A DNA stretch of 64,000 nucleotides from Psychroflexus salis (GCF_014640175.1 NZ_BMGL01000003.1:67070-131069); one strand, 5' to 3'; numbered from the stretch's first letter, positions 36,574 to 44,825 are shown. Notes: a model not told the origin generated them from the sequence alone. Made by a program: numbers and translations.

Positions 36574-37386
36574 ATGCAATTTATGGAGATTATAGAAATA
36601 CTAGGATACGTTGGCGCTTTAATTATAGGCGTTGTTTTAGGATTAATAGGTGGCGGCGGTTCCATTCTTACAGTGCCTATTTTAGTCTATATGTTTGGAG
36701 TTAATCCTGTATTGGCAACAGCATATTCTTTGTTTATTGTTGGTTTATCTGCTCTTTTTGGCGCTATAAGAAATATTCAAAAAAAATTAGTCGATTTTAA
36801 AACGGCTATTGTATTCGCTATCCCTGCTTTTATTGCAGTGTATTCTACCCGAATGTATTTAGTTCCTGCAATACCAGAAAGTTTATTTTTTATAGGAGAC
36901 TTCGAAGTGACAAAAAACATTGCAATCATGGCATTTTTTGCTCTTATTATGTTGCTTGCTTCTGTTTCGATGATACGTGATAAGAAGAAAACACAAGAAA
37001 AACCTGAAGAAAAAATTAGCTACAACTTTCCGCTAATTATAGTAGAAGGTGTTGTAGTAGGAGTAATCACTGGAATAGTTGGAGCAGGTGGTGGATTTTT
37101 AATTATTCCAGCCTTAGTTCTGTTAGCTAAATTGCCTATGAAAAAAGCAGTAGCCACATCTTTATTAATAATTTCTGTGAAATCATTAATCGGCTTTCTT
37201 GGGGATGTACAAAATTACGAGATAGATTGGTTTTTCTTAGGCATCTTTACCGCATTAGCAGCAGTTGGAATATTTTTAGGAATTTGGTTAAACAAATATA
37301 TCGACGGAGAAAAGTTGAAAAAAGGATTTGGTTGGTTTTTGGTAGTCATGGGTATTTTCATTTTCTATAACTTGTTAAATGAATAA
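36574..37386 (+). CDS. tauE: TauE/SafE-family sulfite exporter
   Basis: The 270-residue integral membrane protein has about eight transmembrane helices and the two DUF81/TSUP signatures: GLIGGGGSILTVPILVY near the N-terminus and GIVGAGGGFLIIPALVLL near residue 175. Members export sulfite or sulfoacetate, or move thiosulfate. It is followed 57 bases later by the CstB-like gene, as tauE goes with cstB and sqr in the Staphylococcus aureus cst operon, so export of sulfite or thiosulfate made by persulfide oxidation is the likely role. The ATG at 36583 is an alternative start giving a longer leader. Confidence 0.85.
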   Translation: MQFMEIIEILGYVGALIIGVVLGLIGGGGSILTVPILVYMFGVNPVLATAYSLFIVGLSALFGAIRNIQKKLVDFKTAIVFAIPAFIAVYSTRMYLVPAIPESLFFIGDFEVTKNIAIMAFFALIMLLASVSMIRDKKKTQEKPEEKISYNFPLIIVEGVVVGVITGIVGAGGGFLIIPALVLLAKLPMKKAVATSLLIISVKSLIGFLGDVQNYEIDWFFLGIFTALAAVGIFLGIWLNKYIDGEKLKKGFGWFLVVMGIFIFYNLLNE

Positions 37387-37443
37387 TCTAATTAAAGATA
37401 CCAAGCAACAAAAACCTATACATTAATATTAAAAAATAAAATT

Positions 37444-38853
37444 ATGAAAATTGAACAAATTTATACAGGATGTTTAGCTCAAGGAGCTTATTTTATAGAA
37501 AGTAATGGAGAAGTTGCCATTATTGATCCCTTAAGAGAAGTGCAATCTTATATAGATCAAGCTAACAAAGAAAACGCAACTATTAAATATATATTTGAAA
37601 CACATTTTCACGCTGATTTTGTAAGTGGGCATATTACACTTGCTGAAAAAACTGGAGCAAAAATAATTTACGGTCCTAACGCAAAAACTGCATTTGATGC
37701 TTATATAGCTAAAGATGAAGAAATTTTTAAATTAGGTAATCTACAAATTAAAGTACTGCATACTCCAGGTCATACCATGGAAAGTACAAGTTATTTATTG
37801 CTTGATGAACAAGGTAAAGAACATGCCTTATTTACTGGCGATACCTTGTTTTTAGGAGATGTAGGAAGACCAGATTTAGCGCAAAAAGCTGCAGACATGA
37901 CGCAAGAGCAACTAGCTGGAACTTTATACGATAGTTTGCGTAACAAAATAATGCCTCTGCCTAATAGTATAACCATTTATCCTGGACACGGAGCTGGTTC
38001 TGCTTGCGGTAAAAACATGATGAAGGAAACCGTAGATACGCTAGGTAACCAAAAACAAATGAATTACGCCTTAAGAGAAGATATGACTAAAGATGAATTC
38101 ATTAAAGAAGTTACTGATGGTTTATTACCACCACCACAGTATTTTCCGCTTAATGTAAAAATGAATAAAGAAGGTTATGAATCCATCGATACCGTCTTAA
38201 ATCGAGGTTTAAAAGCGTTAAATCCATCAGAATTTGAAGCTGCTGCTAATGAAACTGGTGCTTTGGTTTTAGACGTAAGAAATGAAACAGATTTTGCAAA
38301 AGGCCATATTCCTAGTTCTGTTTTTATAGGATTAGATGGTAATTTTGCACCCTGGGTAGGTACTTTAATTGCTGATGTAAAACAGCCAATTCTTGTTGTT
38401 GCGCCAGAAGGAAGAGAAGAAGAAACAGTAACACGATTATCGCGAGTTGGGTTTGATCAAACATTAGGTGTTTTAAAAGGAAGTTTTGAAGCTTGGAAAA
38501 AAGCATCAAAAGAATATGATCGTGTAAATTCTATAACTTCAGAAAAATTTAAAAACATTTATGAAACTAACGAAATCCCCGTATTTGATGTACGAAAGGA
38601 AACAGAATATTTATCCGAACGTCTCCTAAATGCAGAAAATACTCCACTCGATTTTTTAAACGAACATTTGGCTGAATTTCCTAAAACCAAAAATTTTTAT
38701 TTGCATTGTGCAGGCGGTTATCGTTCTATGATTGCTGCTTCAATGCTCAAAAAAAGGGGAATACATAATTTAACGAATATTGAAGGTGGTTTCGATAAAA
38801 TAAAAGAATTAGGTATGCAGGTAACCGATTACGTTTGTCCGTCTACTTTATAA
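37444..38853 (+). CDS. CstB-like persulfide dioxygenase with two rhodanese domains
   Basis: The 469-residue protein is a metallo-beta-lactamase-fold persulfide dioxygenase (1-255) fused to two rhodanese domains. The iron site is in THFHADFVSGH (H54, H56, D58), with H110 in HTPGH, D133 in TGDTLF and H182. The first rhodanese (about 260-355) has no cysteine in its active loop (VVAPEGREEE) and is probably structural. The second (about 365-469) has HCAGGYRS with catalytic Cys422. S. aureus CstB has this order, and oxidises low-molecular-weight persulfides to sulfite and thiosulfate. It probably acts on bacillithiol persulfide here. It is co-transcribed with tauE and ends at a strong terminator. 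Confidence 0.88.
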   Translation: MKIEQIYTGCLAQGAYFIESNGEVAIIDPLREVQSYIDQANKENATIKYIFETHFHADFVSGHITLAEKTGAKIIYGPNAKTAFDAYIAKDEEIFKLGNLQIKVLHTPGHTMESTSYLLLDEQGKEHALFTGDTLFLGDVGRPDLAQKAADMTQEQLAGTLYDSLRNKIMPLPNSITIYPGHGAGSACGKNMMKETVDTLGNQKQMNYALREDMTKDEFIKEVTDGLLPPPQYFPLNVKMNKEGYESIDTVLNRGLKALNPSEFEAAANETGALVLDVRNETDFAKGHIPSSVFIGLDGNFAPWVGTLIADVKQPILVVAPEGREEETVTRLSRVGFDQTLGVLKGSFEAWKKASKEYDRVNSITSEKFKNIYETNEIPVFDVRKETEYLSERLLNAENTPLDFLNEHLAEFPKTKNFYLHCAGGYRSMIAASMLKKRGIHNLTNIEGGFDKIKELGMQVTDYVCPSTL

Positions 38854-38879
38854 ATTGTTGATTGTAGTTTAAGTTTGTA

Positions 38880-38913
38880 AGAAGCTGTCTAATAAGATGG
38901 CTTCTTTTTTTTT
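38880..38913 (+). terminator. Terminator of the tauE-cstB unit
   Basis: AGAAGCTGTCT (38880-38890) pairs with AGATGGCTTCT (38895-38905), including G-T pairs, around an AATA loop. It is followed by eight T residues. Confidence 0.85.
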
Positions 38914-38930
38914 ATAAAATTGTGTCAAAA

Positions 38931-38974
38931 GTAACTATAGTTACATAAGTAACTATAATAAAAACTTATCTTTG
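38931..38974 (+). promoter_or_regulatory. GTAAC-N4-GTTAC operator and promoter of the peroxiredoxin gene
   Basis: GTAAC-TATA-GTTAC (38931-38944) is fully palindromic over 14 bases. TATCTTTG (38967-38974), an exact TAnnTTTG, starts 36 bases after the beginning of the repeat. A second half-site, GTAACTATA, repeats at 38949-38957 inside the spacer and might modify binding. Confidence 0.75.
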
Positions 38975-38999
38975 TTTGAAATAATAAAAGTTTTTAATT

Positions 39000-39671
39000 A
39001 TGGAAAATAATGTAAGTTTACAAGAAAAAGAAGTGTTTACAATGCCAAAAATTGGAGATAAAGCACCAGATTTTAATGCAGTAACCACACAAGGAAACAT
39101 TCAATTATCAGATTTTGCAAAAGATAAATGGATTGTTATGTTTTCTCACCCAGCAGATTTTACACCGGTTTGTACGACAGAAATGAGTGGTTTTGCTGAA
39201 AGAAAAGCTGAGTTTGAAGCACTAAATACAGAGTTACTTGGTTTAAGTATCGATTCTATTCATTCTCATATTGGTTGGGTAGATAGTGTAAAGCAAAACA
39301 CGGGGGTTTATATGGATTTCCCAATTATTGCCGATATCGATATGAAAGTATCTAAGTTATACGGAATGCTTCAACCTAACGAAAGTGAAACAGCTGCAGT
39401 TAGAGCGGTTTTCTTTATTGACCCGAATAAAAAAATAAGATTAATCATGTACTACCCCTTAAATATAGGTAGAAACATGGATGAAATTTTAAGAGCCTTA
39501 GAGGCTTTACAGTTTTCAGATAAAAATGGCGTTGCTTGTCCATTAGATTGGAAAAAAGGAGATAAAGCTATTGTACCACCACCAAAAAATTTGAAAGATT
39601 ACGAAGCTAGAATTAAAGATGATACTGTAGAAAAAACTACATGGTACTTAGCCAAAAAACAAATTGACTAA
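39000..39671 (+). CDS. Peroxiredoxin, Prx6/1-Cys type
   Basis: The 223-residue protein belongs to the Prx6-like group with a long C-terminal arm. The peroxidatic cysteine is C58 in SHPADFTPVCTTE, and a second cysteine, C180, lies in VACPLDWKKGD. The active-site Thr and a conserved Arg (VRAVFFIDP region) are present. It reduces peroxides and possibly persulfides with a thiol donor in the cytoplasm. A second possible start is the ATG at 39042, beginning MPKIGDKAPDF. The gene has its own operator-linked promoter and terminator. Its place in the sulfide regulon suggests protection against peroxide or reactive sulfur formed during sulfide oxidation. Confidence 0.9.
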   Translation: MENNVSLQEKEVFTMPKIGDKAPDFNAVTTQGNIQLSDFAKDKWIVMFSHPADFTPVCTTEMSGFAERKAEFEALNTELLGLSIDSIHSHIGWVDSVKQNTGVYMDFPIIADIDMKVSKLYGMLQPNESETAAVRAVFFIDPNKKIRLIMYYPLNIGRNMDEILRALEALQFSDKNGVACPLDWKKGDKAIVPPPKNLKDYEARIKDDTVEKTTWYLAKKQID

Positions 39672-39695
39672 TTCTAAATTTAATCATATTTGTAA

Positions 39696-39729
39696 AAAAA
39701 ACCGTTTCTGTAAAATGAAACGGTTTTTT
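39696..39729 (+). terminator. Terminator of the peroxiredoxin gene
   Basis: A 13-bp perfect stem (39696-39708 with 39717-39729) ends in a T-run, 25 bases beyond the stop codon. The open frame that crosses it is not coding. Confidence 0.85.
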
Positions 39730-39736
39730 ACTTTAG

Positions 39737-39780
39737 GTAACTTATGTTACCTATATACCGTTTTAGTTTTCATAATTTTA
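39737..39780 (+). promoter_or_regulatory. GTAAC-N4-GTTAC operator and promoter of the diheme/carbonic anhydrase unit
   Basis: GTAAC-TTAT-GTTAC (39737-39750) is extended by one more pair (G and C) on each side. TAATTTTA (39773-39780) starts 36 bases after the beginning of the repeat and matches TAnnTTTG in seven of eight positions. The predicted start is about 10 bases before the ATG at 39796. Confidence 0.7.
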
Positions 39781-39795
39781 TGCAAAATATTTTTG

Positions 39796-40788
39796 ATGAA
39801 ATACGTTTATTTATTTACTCTGGTGATTAGTATGTTGGCTTGCAATTCAGACAAAAAGAAAAACAATTATACTAAAATAGATTCGGAAGACCCTCAAGTT
39901 GAATTGGCTAAAGCAGCAAAGCTAAACATGGAAAACAAATGTTACCTGTGCCATAACCCAACATCTTCAGAACAAAATAGAATTGGACCGCCAATGGCTG
40001 CTATAAAGGCAAGGTATCTTAAAGATGCTTCCAGTAAAGAACACTTTATTCAAGCTATTTGGAACTTTGTAGAACAGCCCACTAAGCAAAAAGCTAAACT
40101 TAAAGGAGCGGTTAAACGTTTTGGAGTAATGCCTTATCAAAAATACAACCAAGAAGAAATAGAAGCTATTGCAGCCTATATTTTTAGTTATAACATCGAG
40201 GAACCCGATTGGTTCAAAGCGCATTGGAAAGAAAAGCACGGAGAAAAATTTAGCCAAAAGGGCAAAAAACTTTCTAACCAAGCAATTAACGACAAAGATT
40301 ATACAGCAATAGGCATGAAGTATGCTAAAACTACCAAAGCCCAACTTGGTAAAAATTTAATGGGAGCAATACAAAATAATGGAGTTTTGCATGCATTAGA
40401 GTTCTGCAATGTTCAAGCCATGCCTATAACCGATTCAATGGCTCAGGTACATCAGGCACAAATTAAACGAGTTTCAGATAAAAATAGAAACCCATTAAAT
40501 GCTGCAAATTCTTCAGAATTAAAACACATTAAATTTTTTAAAAGTCAAATTGCTGAAGCTAAAGAACCAAAACCTATTATAGAAGAGAATTCGAGTTCGA
40601 TTAATTTCTATTATCCGATTCTTACAAACGATATGTGTTTAAAATGCCATGGAAAACCAAATGAAGATATTGCACAAAAAAACTACAATAAGATATTAAA
40701 ACTCTATCCAAATGATAAAGCTATTGGATATGATATAAATGAAGTTCGCGGTATTTGGAGTATTGAATTTGAAAAAAATGAAAAATAG
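39796..40788 (+). CDS. Diheme c-type cytochrome lipoprotein with DUF3365 (Tll0287-like) domain
   Basis: The 330-residue lipoprotein (lipobox MLACN) has two heme c motifs. The first, CYLCH (C49/C52/H53), is in a cytochrome c domain with a likely axial Met in GVMPYQ near residue 112. The second, CLKCH (C281/C284/H285), is in a C-terminal DUF3365 domain with LEFCNVQAMPITDSMAQ and VSDKNRNPLNAAN. DUF3365/Tll0287-like domains are heme-bound and structurally like sensor domains. It should lie in the periplasm on a membrane and carry electrons or sense a ligand. The ATG at 39796 gives the lipoprotein signal and fits the operator-linked promoter. It overlaps the carbonic anhydrase gene by 11 bases. 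Confidence 0.85.
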   Translation: MKYVYLFTLVISMLACNSDKKKNNYTKIDSEDPQVELAKAAKLNMENKCYLCHNPTSSEQNRIGPPMAAIKARYLKDASSKEHFIQAIWNFVEQPTKQKAKLKGAVKRFGVMPYQKYNQEEIEAIAAYIFSYNIEEPDWFKAHWKEKHGEKFSQKGKKLSNQAINDKDYTAIGMKYAKTTKAQLGKNLMGAIQNNGVLHALEFCNVQAMPITDSMAQVHQAQIKRVSDKNRNPLNAANSSELKHIKFFKSQIAEAKEPKPIIEENSSSINFYYPILTNDMCLKCHGKPNEDIAQKNYNKILKLYPNDKAIGYDINEVRGIWSIEFEKNEK

Positions 40789-41599
40789 TAAGTACGTATT
40801 TTTAAGTTTTAGTATTGTTTTAATTTTGAGTTGTAATTCTAACCAAAACAAACGAACAGAACAAGGCATTGTTGAAAGAGAAGACAATGATCTACAGCCC
40901 GAAAACATACAAAAACACACCGATTGGTCGTATACAGGCGAGACTGGTCCTGAACACTGGGCAGAATTAGAAGAAAATTCGGTTTGTTCAGGAAATTTTC
41001 AATCGCCTGTAAACATTGTAAAGTACAAAACAGATACTAGTTTAAAACCAATCGATTTTTATTATGCCAAAGAAACAATTTTACATGATGTGGTTAATAA
41101 TGGCCATACCATACAATACGATTTCGAAGCGGGAGATTATTTAGTTTTTAAAAACCAAAACTTTCATCTTAAACAATTTCACTTTCACGAACCTGCAGAA
41201 CACACAATTGATGGAGTTCGGTTTCCATTAGCAATACATCTTGTTCATCAAAATAATAATGGGAATTTTTTGGTAATTGAAATACTAGTAAAAGAAGGAA
41301 AAGCAAGTAAAACATTCGATTTTTTAGAAAGTTTTTTACCTATTGCAAAAGGCGAAACAAAACTTGTTAATGAAGCATTTGATATGAATTTAAATTTGCC
41401 CCAAAACAAAGCTTACTATACTTATGTTGGTTCTTTAACTACTCCACCTTGTACTGAAGGAGTACGATGGATTATTTTTAAGGAATCAATTAGCATATCT
41501 TTAGAGCAAGTTGAACTTTTAAAATATTTAATGCCTATCAATAATTATCGAGAAGAGCAACCGCATCATGGCAGAGCTATATTGCAAACTGCTTTTTAA
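40778..41599 (+). CDS. Alpha-type carbonic anhydrase (lipoprotein)
   Basis: The 273-residue protein has a lipobox (LILSCNS), then a complete alpha-carbonic anhydrase domain. It shows GPEHWAELEENSVCSGNFQS-like opening with the family's GxxQSP, zinc ligands in QFHFHEPAEH (His-x-His and the later His), LHLVHQ-like sequence, and YVGSLTTPPCTEGVRW near the end. It hydrates CO2 in the periplasm. The ATG at 40778 overlaps the cytochrome gene by 11 bases, so the two are translated from one message. A link between CO2/bicarbonate or proton balance and sulfide oxidation at the cell surface is possible but unproven. Confidence 0.92.
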   Translation: MKNSKYVFLSFSIVLILSCNSNQNKRTEQGIVEREDNDLQPENIQKHTDWSYTGETGPEHWAELEENSVCSGNFQSPVNIVKYKTDTSLKPIDFYYAKETILHDVVNNGHTIQYDFEAGDYLVFKNQNFHLKQFHFHEPAEHTIDGVRFPLAIHLVHQNNNGNFLVIEILVKEGKASKTFDFLESFLPIAKGETKLVNEAFDMNLNLPQNKAYYTYVGSLTTPPCTEGVRWIIFKESISISLEQVELLKYLMPINNYREEQPHHGRAILQTAF

Positions 41600-41669
41600 T
41601 CTCAATAATTCATTAAGTTAAAGCTAAATAATTACATTCATCAGTTTTTAATTTTATAACACATTATAT

Positions 41670-42353
41670 ATGAAAAAACTAGGTTTAATTGGTGGCACAT
41701 CTTGGCACTCTACAGTAGAATATTATAAAAATATAAACCAAAAAATAAGCGAAAAGATAGGACTTTCTTCAAATCCAGAATTAATTCTCTATTCAATAAA
41801 TATCGATGTAATGCGCAAGCAAGTGCTCAAAGATATTCATCAAAAATACTTAGAAGTAGCTACTAAACTTCAACAAGCTGGAGCAGAAGCTATTTTAATT
41901 TGCGCAAATACACCACATATGGCTGTAGCATATGTTCAGCCTAAAATAGCTATTCCTTTTTTACATATAGCAGATGCCACTGCAGAAGAAGCAAAAAAAA
42001 TGGGATATAATAAATTAGCTCTATTAGGTAATAAACCCACAATAACTAAATCTTTTTTAAAAGATAGATTAGCCCAAAAACACAATTTAAAAATCATAAT
42101 TCCAACAGAAGATGCCATACAACAATCGCATCATTTTGTGTCAACTCAACTAACACAAGGAAAATTTACAGAAGAAGCAAGAGATTTTTACAAACAACAA
42201 ATACAAGATTTTAAATCTCAAAATGTCGATGCTGTTATTTTAGGCTGTACTGAGCTTCCAATTCTTTTAAAAGATGAAGATACAGAACTCCCAATGCTAC
42301 ATACTACAGATTTGCATATTCAGAAAGCAGTAGATTTTATTTTAAGTGAATAG
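41670..42353 (+). CDS. Aspartate/glutamate racemase family protein
   Basis: The 227-residue protein has the family fold with two catalytic cysteines, in ILICANTPHM and VILGCTELPIL, and the opening KKLGLIGGTSWHSTVEYY typical of YgeA-like amino acid racemases. It should interconvert L- and D-aspartate or -glutamate, or act on a broader range of amino acids, without PLP. It sits between the carbonic anhydrase and sqr genes on the same strand, but it has no GTAAC palindrome. Membership of the sulfide regulon is doubtful. Confidence 0.85.
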   Translation: MKKLGLIGGTSWHSTVEYYKNINQKISEKIGLSSNPELILYSINIDVMRKQVLKDIHQKYLEVATKLQQAGAEAILICANTPHMAVAYVQPKIAIPFLHIADATAEEAKKMGYNKLALLGNKPTITKSFLKDRLAQKHNLKIIIPTEDAIQQSHHFVSTQLTQGKFTEEARDFYKQQIQDFKSQNVDAVILGCTELPILLKDEDTELPMLHTTDLHIQKAVDFILSE

Positions 42354-42446
42354 ATTGTATAATTAGCATAATAATGGCTATAATTTTTATTAGTTCGCAT
42401 AAATAGCTTCAACAAATTATAAATTCAGTAGTTTTTATAGCTCAAT

Positions 42447-42490
42447 GTAACAATAGTTACAAAAGTTAAGCAAATCTTAATATATATTTG
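42447..42490 (+). promoter_or_regulatory. GTAAC-N4-GTTAC operator and promoter of sqr
   Basis: GTAAC-AATA-GTTAC (42447-42460) is extended by a T and an A on its outer sides. TATATTTG (42483-42490), an exact TAnnTTTG, starts 36 bases after the beginning of the repeat and 24 bases before the sqr ATG. Confidence 0.75.
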
Positions 42491-42513
42491 GAAACATTCA
42501 AAAATTTATTGAA

Positions 42514-43770
42514 ATGAAATCGAATTATCAAGTGCTCATTATTGGAGCTGGTACAGCAGGAATTATGACTGCCGCTCAGTTGCTAAAAAAAGACCCTAAA
42601 TTAAGTGTAGGTATTATTGACCCAAAAGATACACATTACTATCAACCAGCTTGGACATTAGTTGGAGCAGGAACTTACGATTACGATAGCACAGGAAAGC
42701 CTATAAAAGAATTAATTCCGAAAGGTGCAGATTGGATACAAGATTACGCACAAAGCATAAATGCAGAGCAGAACACAGTGTCTACAAAATCTAATGGAGA
42801 TTATACCTACGAATATTTAGTAGTAGCACCAGGTTTAGTTATGGCACCAGAATTAATTGAAGGTTTACCCGAAGCTTTAGATAAAGGTGTTGTTTGTAGT
42901 AATTATACAGATCCTAAACACACTTGGGAAGTTATCAAAAACTTTAAAAGTGGGAACGCCATATTTACCCAACCTACAACTCCTATAAAATGCGGTGGTG
43001 CGCCCCAAAAAATTGCTTATTTGGCAGCAGATTATTTCAAGAAAAACAATATCGATGCACGTGTAGTTTTTGCCACACCTGGGTCTGTATTATTTGGCGT
43101 AAGAGAAATTAGAGACACATTAACCAAAGTAGTAGAACGATACGGAATGCATTTTAAGCCTTTTTATGCACCACAAAAAATTGATACTAAAAATAAAATT
43201 ATAACTTTTAATTACGTTGGAGACGACGAAAACCAATGTGTAACCAACGAAAGTAAAGAAATTGGAGAAAAAATTTCTGGTATTACCAATATAGAAGTTC
43301 CTTTCGATATGTTGCATTTAGCACCGCCGCAAGCTGCACCTAAGTTTATAAAAGAATCTAATTTAGTGAACGAAGAAGGTTGGTTAGATGTAAATATAAA
43401 CTCTTTACAACACAATACATACCCTAATATTTTTGGTTTAGGAGACGTTGCTGCACTACCAACAGCAAAAACAGGTGCTGCCATAAGAAAACAAGTTCCT
43501 GTTGTTGTAGAAAATTTATTTTTTATGATAAATAATAAACCTGCAACCAATAAAAGCTACAAAGGCTACTCGTCTTGTCCATTGGTAACTGGATATGGAA
43601 AAATGGCTTTAGCCGAATTCGATTATGAAGGTAATTTTACACCAGACCCTAAATTAAAGCAAATGCTTGTTTTTAATTCTGCTAAAGAACATTGGAGATT
43701 GTGGATGCTAAAAAAATACGGACTTCCTTATTTATATTGGAATAAAATGATGCGTGGAGAAAACGTTTAA
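42514..43770 (+). CDS. sqr: Sulfide:quinone oxidoreductase
   Basis: The 418-residue flavoprotein has the FAD-binding GAGTAGIMTAAQ at the N-terminus, the SQR-specific HYYQPAWTLVGAG (residues 41-53), IKCGGAPQKIAY with Cys160, and YSSCPLVTGYGK with Cys355. These two cysteines carry the sulfur bridge near FAD in SQRs. A third, Cys128 (GVVCSNYTDP), lies where type I enzymes have one, although the overall sequence is closer to type II/mitochondrial-like SQR. It oxidises sulfide at the cytoplasmic face of the membrane, hands electrons to quinone and gives persulfide, the substrate for the CstB-like enzyme. It has its own operator-linked promoter. Confidence 0.92.
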   Translation: MKSNYQVLIIGAGTAGIMTAAQLLKKDPKLSVGIIDPKDTHYYQPAWTLVGAGTYDYDSTGKPIKELIPKGADWIQDYAQSINAEQNTVSTKSNGDYTYEYLVVAPGLVMAPELIEGLPEALDKGVVCSNYTDPKHTWEVIKNFKSGNAIFTQPTTPIKCGGAPQKIAYLAADYFKKNNIDARVVFATPGSVLFGVREIRDTLTKVVERYGMHFKPFYAPQKIDTKNKIITFNYVGDDENQCVTNESKEIGEKISGITNIEVPFDMLHLAPPQAAPKFIKESNLVNEEGWLDVNINSLQHNTYPNIFGLGDVAALPTAKTGAAIRKQVPVVVENLFFMINNKPATNKSYKGYSSCPLVTGYGKMALAEFDYEGNFTPDPKLKQMLVFNSAKEHWRLWMLKKYGLPYLYWNKMMRGENV

Positions 43771-43819
43771 AATTCGTACTTTAATTCATTTAAAAAGCAG
43801 TACTAATTGAATTTTTGTT

Positions 43820-43965
43820 GTGGGTCTTTTTCCCGCTATCATTCCAAATACGCAGCTCATAAGCAAAAAAAGCTAATTACAAAAGGAGCTTGCCTGCTCG
43901 CTCTTTTGTAAAGGCTTTTTTAAGCTTATTAGCTTTGCGGGTTTTTCATTCTATCGGGGACAGGG
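43820..43965. repeat. Foldback repeat element, copy 2
   Basis: A nested inverted repeat of nearly 90 bases runs from 43851 (CGCAGCT) to 43939 (AGCTTTGCG). Inside it ATAAGC pairs with GCTTAT, an A-run plus GC with GCTTTTTT, and ACAAAAG with CTTTTGT. The flanks, GGTCTTTTTCCCGCTATC and GCGGGTTTTTCATTCTATC, resemble those of the element at 13973-14131, while the hairpin cores differ. The gene-free stretch 43771-44192 holds nothing else that I recognise. Confidence 0.6.
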
Positions 43966-44192
43966 GCAGACTTTTTCAGATTAAACCTTGGTCACTATAA
44001 CTTACTAACTTAAAATAAAGCAAATTCAACCTAAGGTATCTTTATAGACTTTCAATTAAAAACTAACTTTTAGTCTATTGGTATTAGCACATTATTCCGC
44101 CCTTATTCTTTCTGATTTATTGTATAAATTTATACTAATAGAAACTTAGTTTGGTACTAAACAAGATTTGCATTCATGATTTTTAGAAAGTA

Positions 44193-44825
44193 TTAATCCC
44201 AATCTCCACCTAAAACACGGTATAAATTTACATAAGCATTAAGTAGTGCTCTTCGTATTTCTGTATAATTGAGTTCAGATTCAAAAGCCTGACGCTGCGA
44301 TTCGAGTAATTCTAAGTAACTAGTTACTCCTTTATCATAACGTTCGGTAGATAAATACTGCGCATTTAATGAAGCTTCCAAACGGTCTTGTCTAGCATTC
44401 ATTTGTGCTTTTAAGGTTTTAATTTCGATTAAGGCATCTTCAACCGATCTAAATGCATTTAAGACAGTTCGTTCGTAGGAGAGGAGAGCCTGTTTAGTTT
44501 TACTTTCTTCAATATTAAGTTGCCTTTGTAAACGGCCAAAATTGAACAATGGGCCTAAAACAGAGCCACCTACATTCCAAGCCAACGGTCCATCAGTAAG
44601 TGTTGATAATTCATTAGAAGCTCCACCCAATAAGCCTGTTAAACTAATATTTGGAAACATATTTACCAACGCAGATCCAGTTAGGGCATTTTGTGCAATT
44701 AAGTTTTTTTCAGCTGCCAGAACATCTGGTCTTCTTAAAAGTAAATTACTAGGCAAACTAACAGCAATAGTAAACTTGTATCGATATCTAATAATTTTGT
44801 CTCGGGTACAATATTATTATTAACA
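44193..44825 (-). pseudogene. Truncated NodT-family efflux outer-membrane protein
   Basis: The intact frame (187 codons from 44756) matches only the C-terminal part of an RND outer-membrane factor, from the conserved LPSNLLLRRPDVLAAE to LYRVLGGDWD. Just upstream, in another frame, the preceding conserved segment NNIVPETKLLDIDTSL can be read on the minus strand; a single missing base near 44770 breaks the frame. Before that the sequence runs directly into the terminator of the RND pump gene, so about the first 250 residues are gone. It is a decayed remnant of a second outer-membrane factor, now unlikely to be made. Confidence 0.8.

Noticed and set aside
39664-39795. Extending the diheme cytochrome gene upstream to 39664
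   Set aside because: That frame crosses the peroxiredoxin terminator and the operator-promoter; the ATG at 39796 gives a proper lipoprotein signal.
44320-44333. GTAAC-TA-GTTAC in the outer-membrane-factor remnant as another operator
   Set aside because: The spacer is two bases instead of four, it lies inside coding sequence, and no promoter element follows at the 36-base offset.
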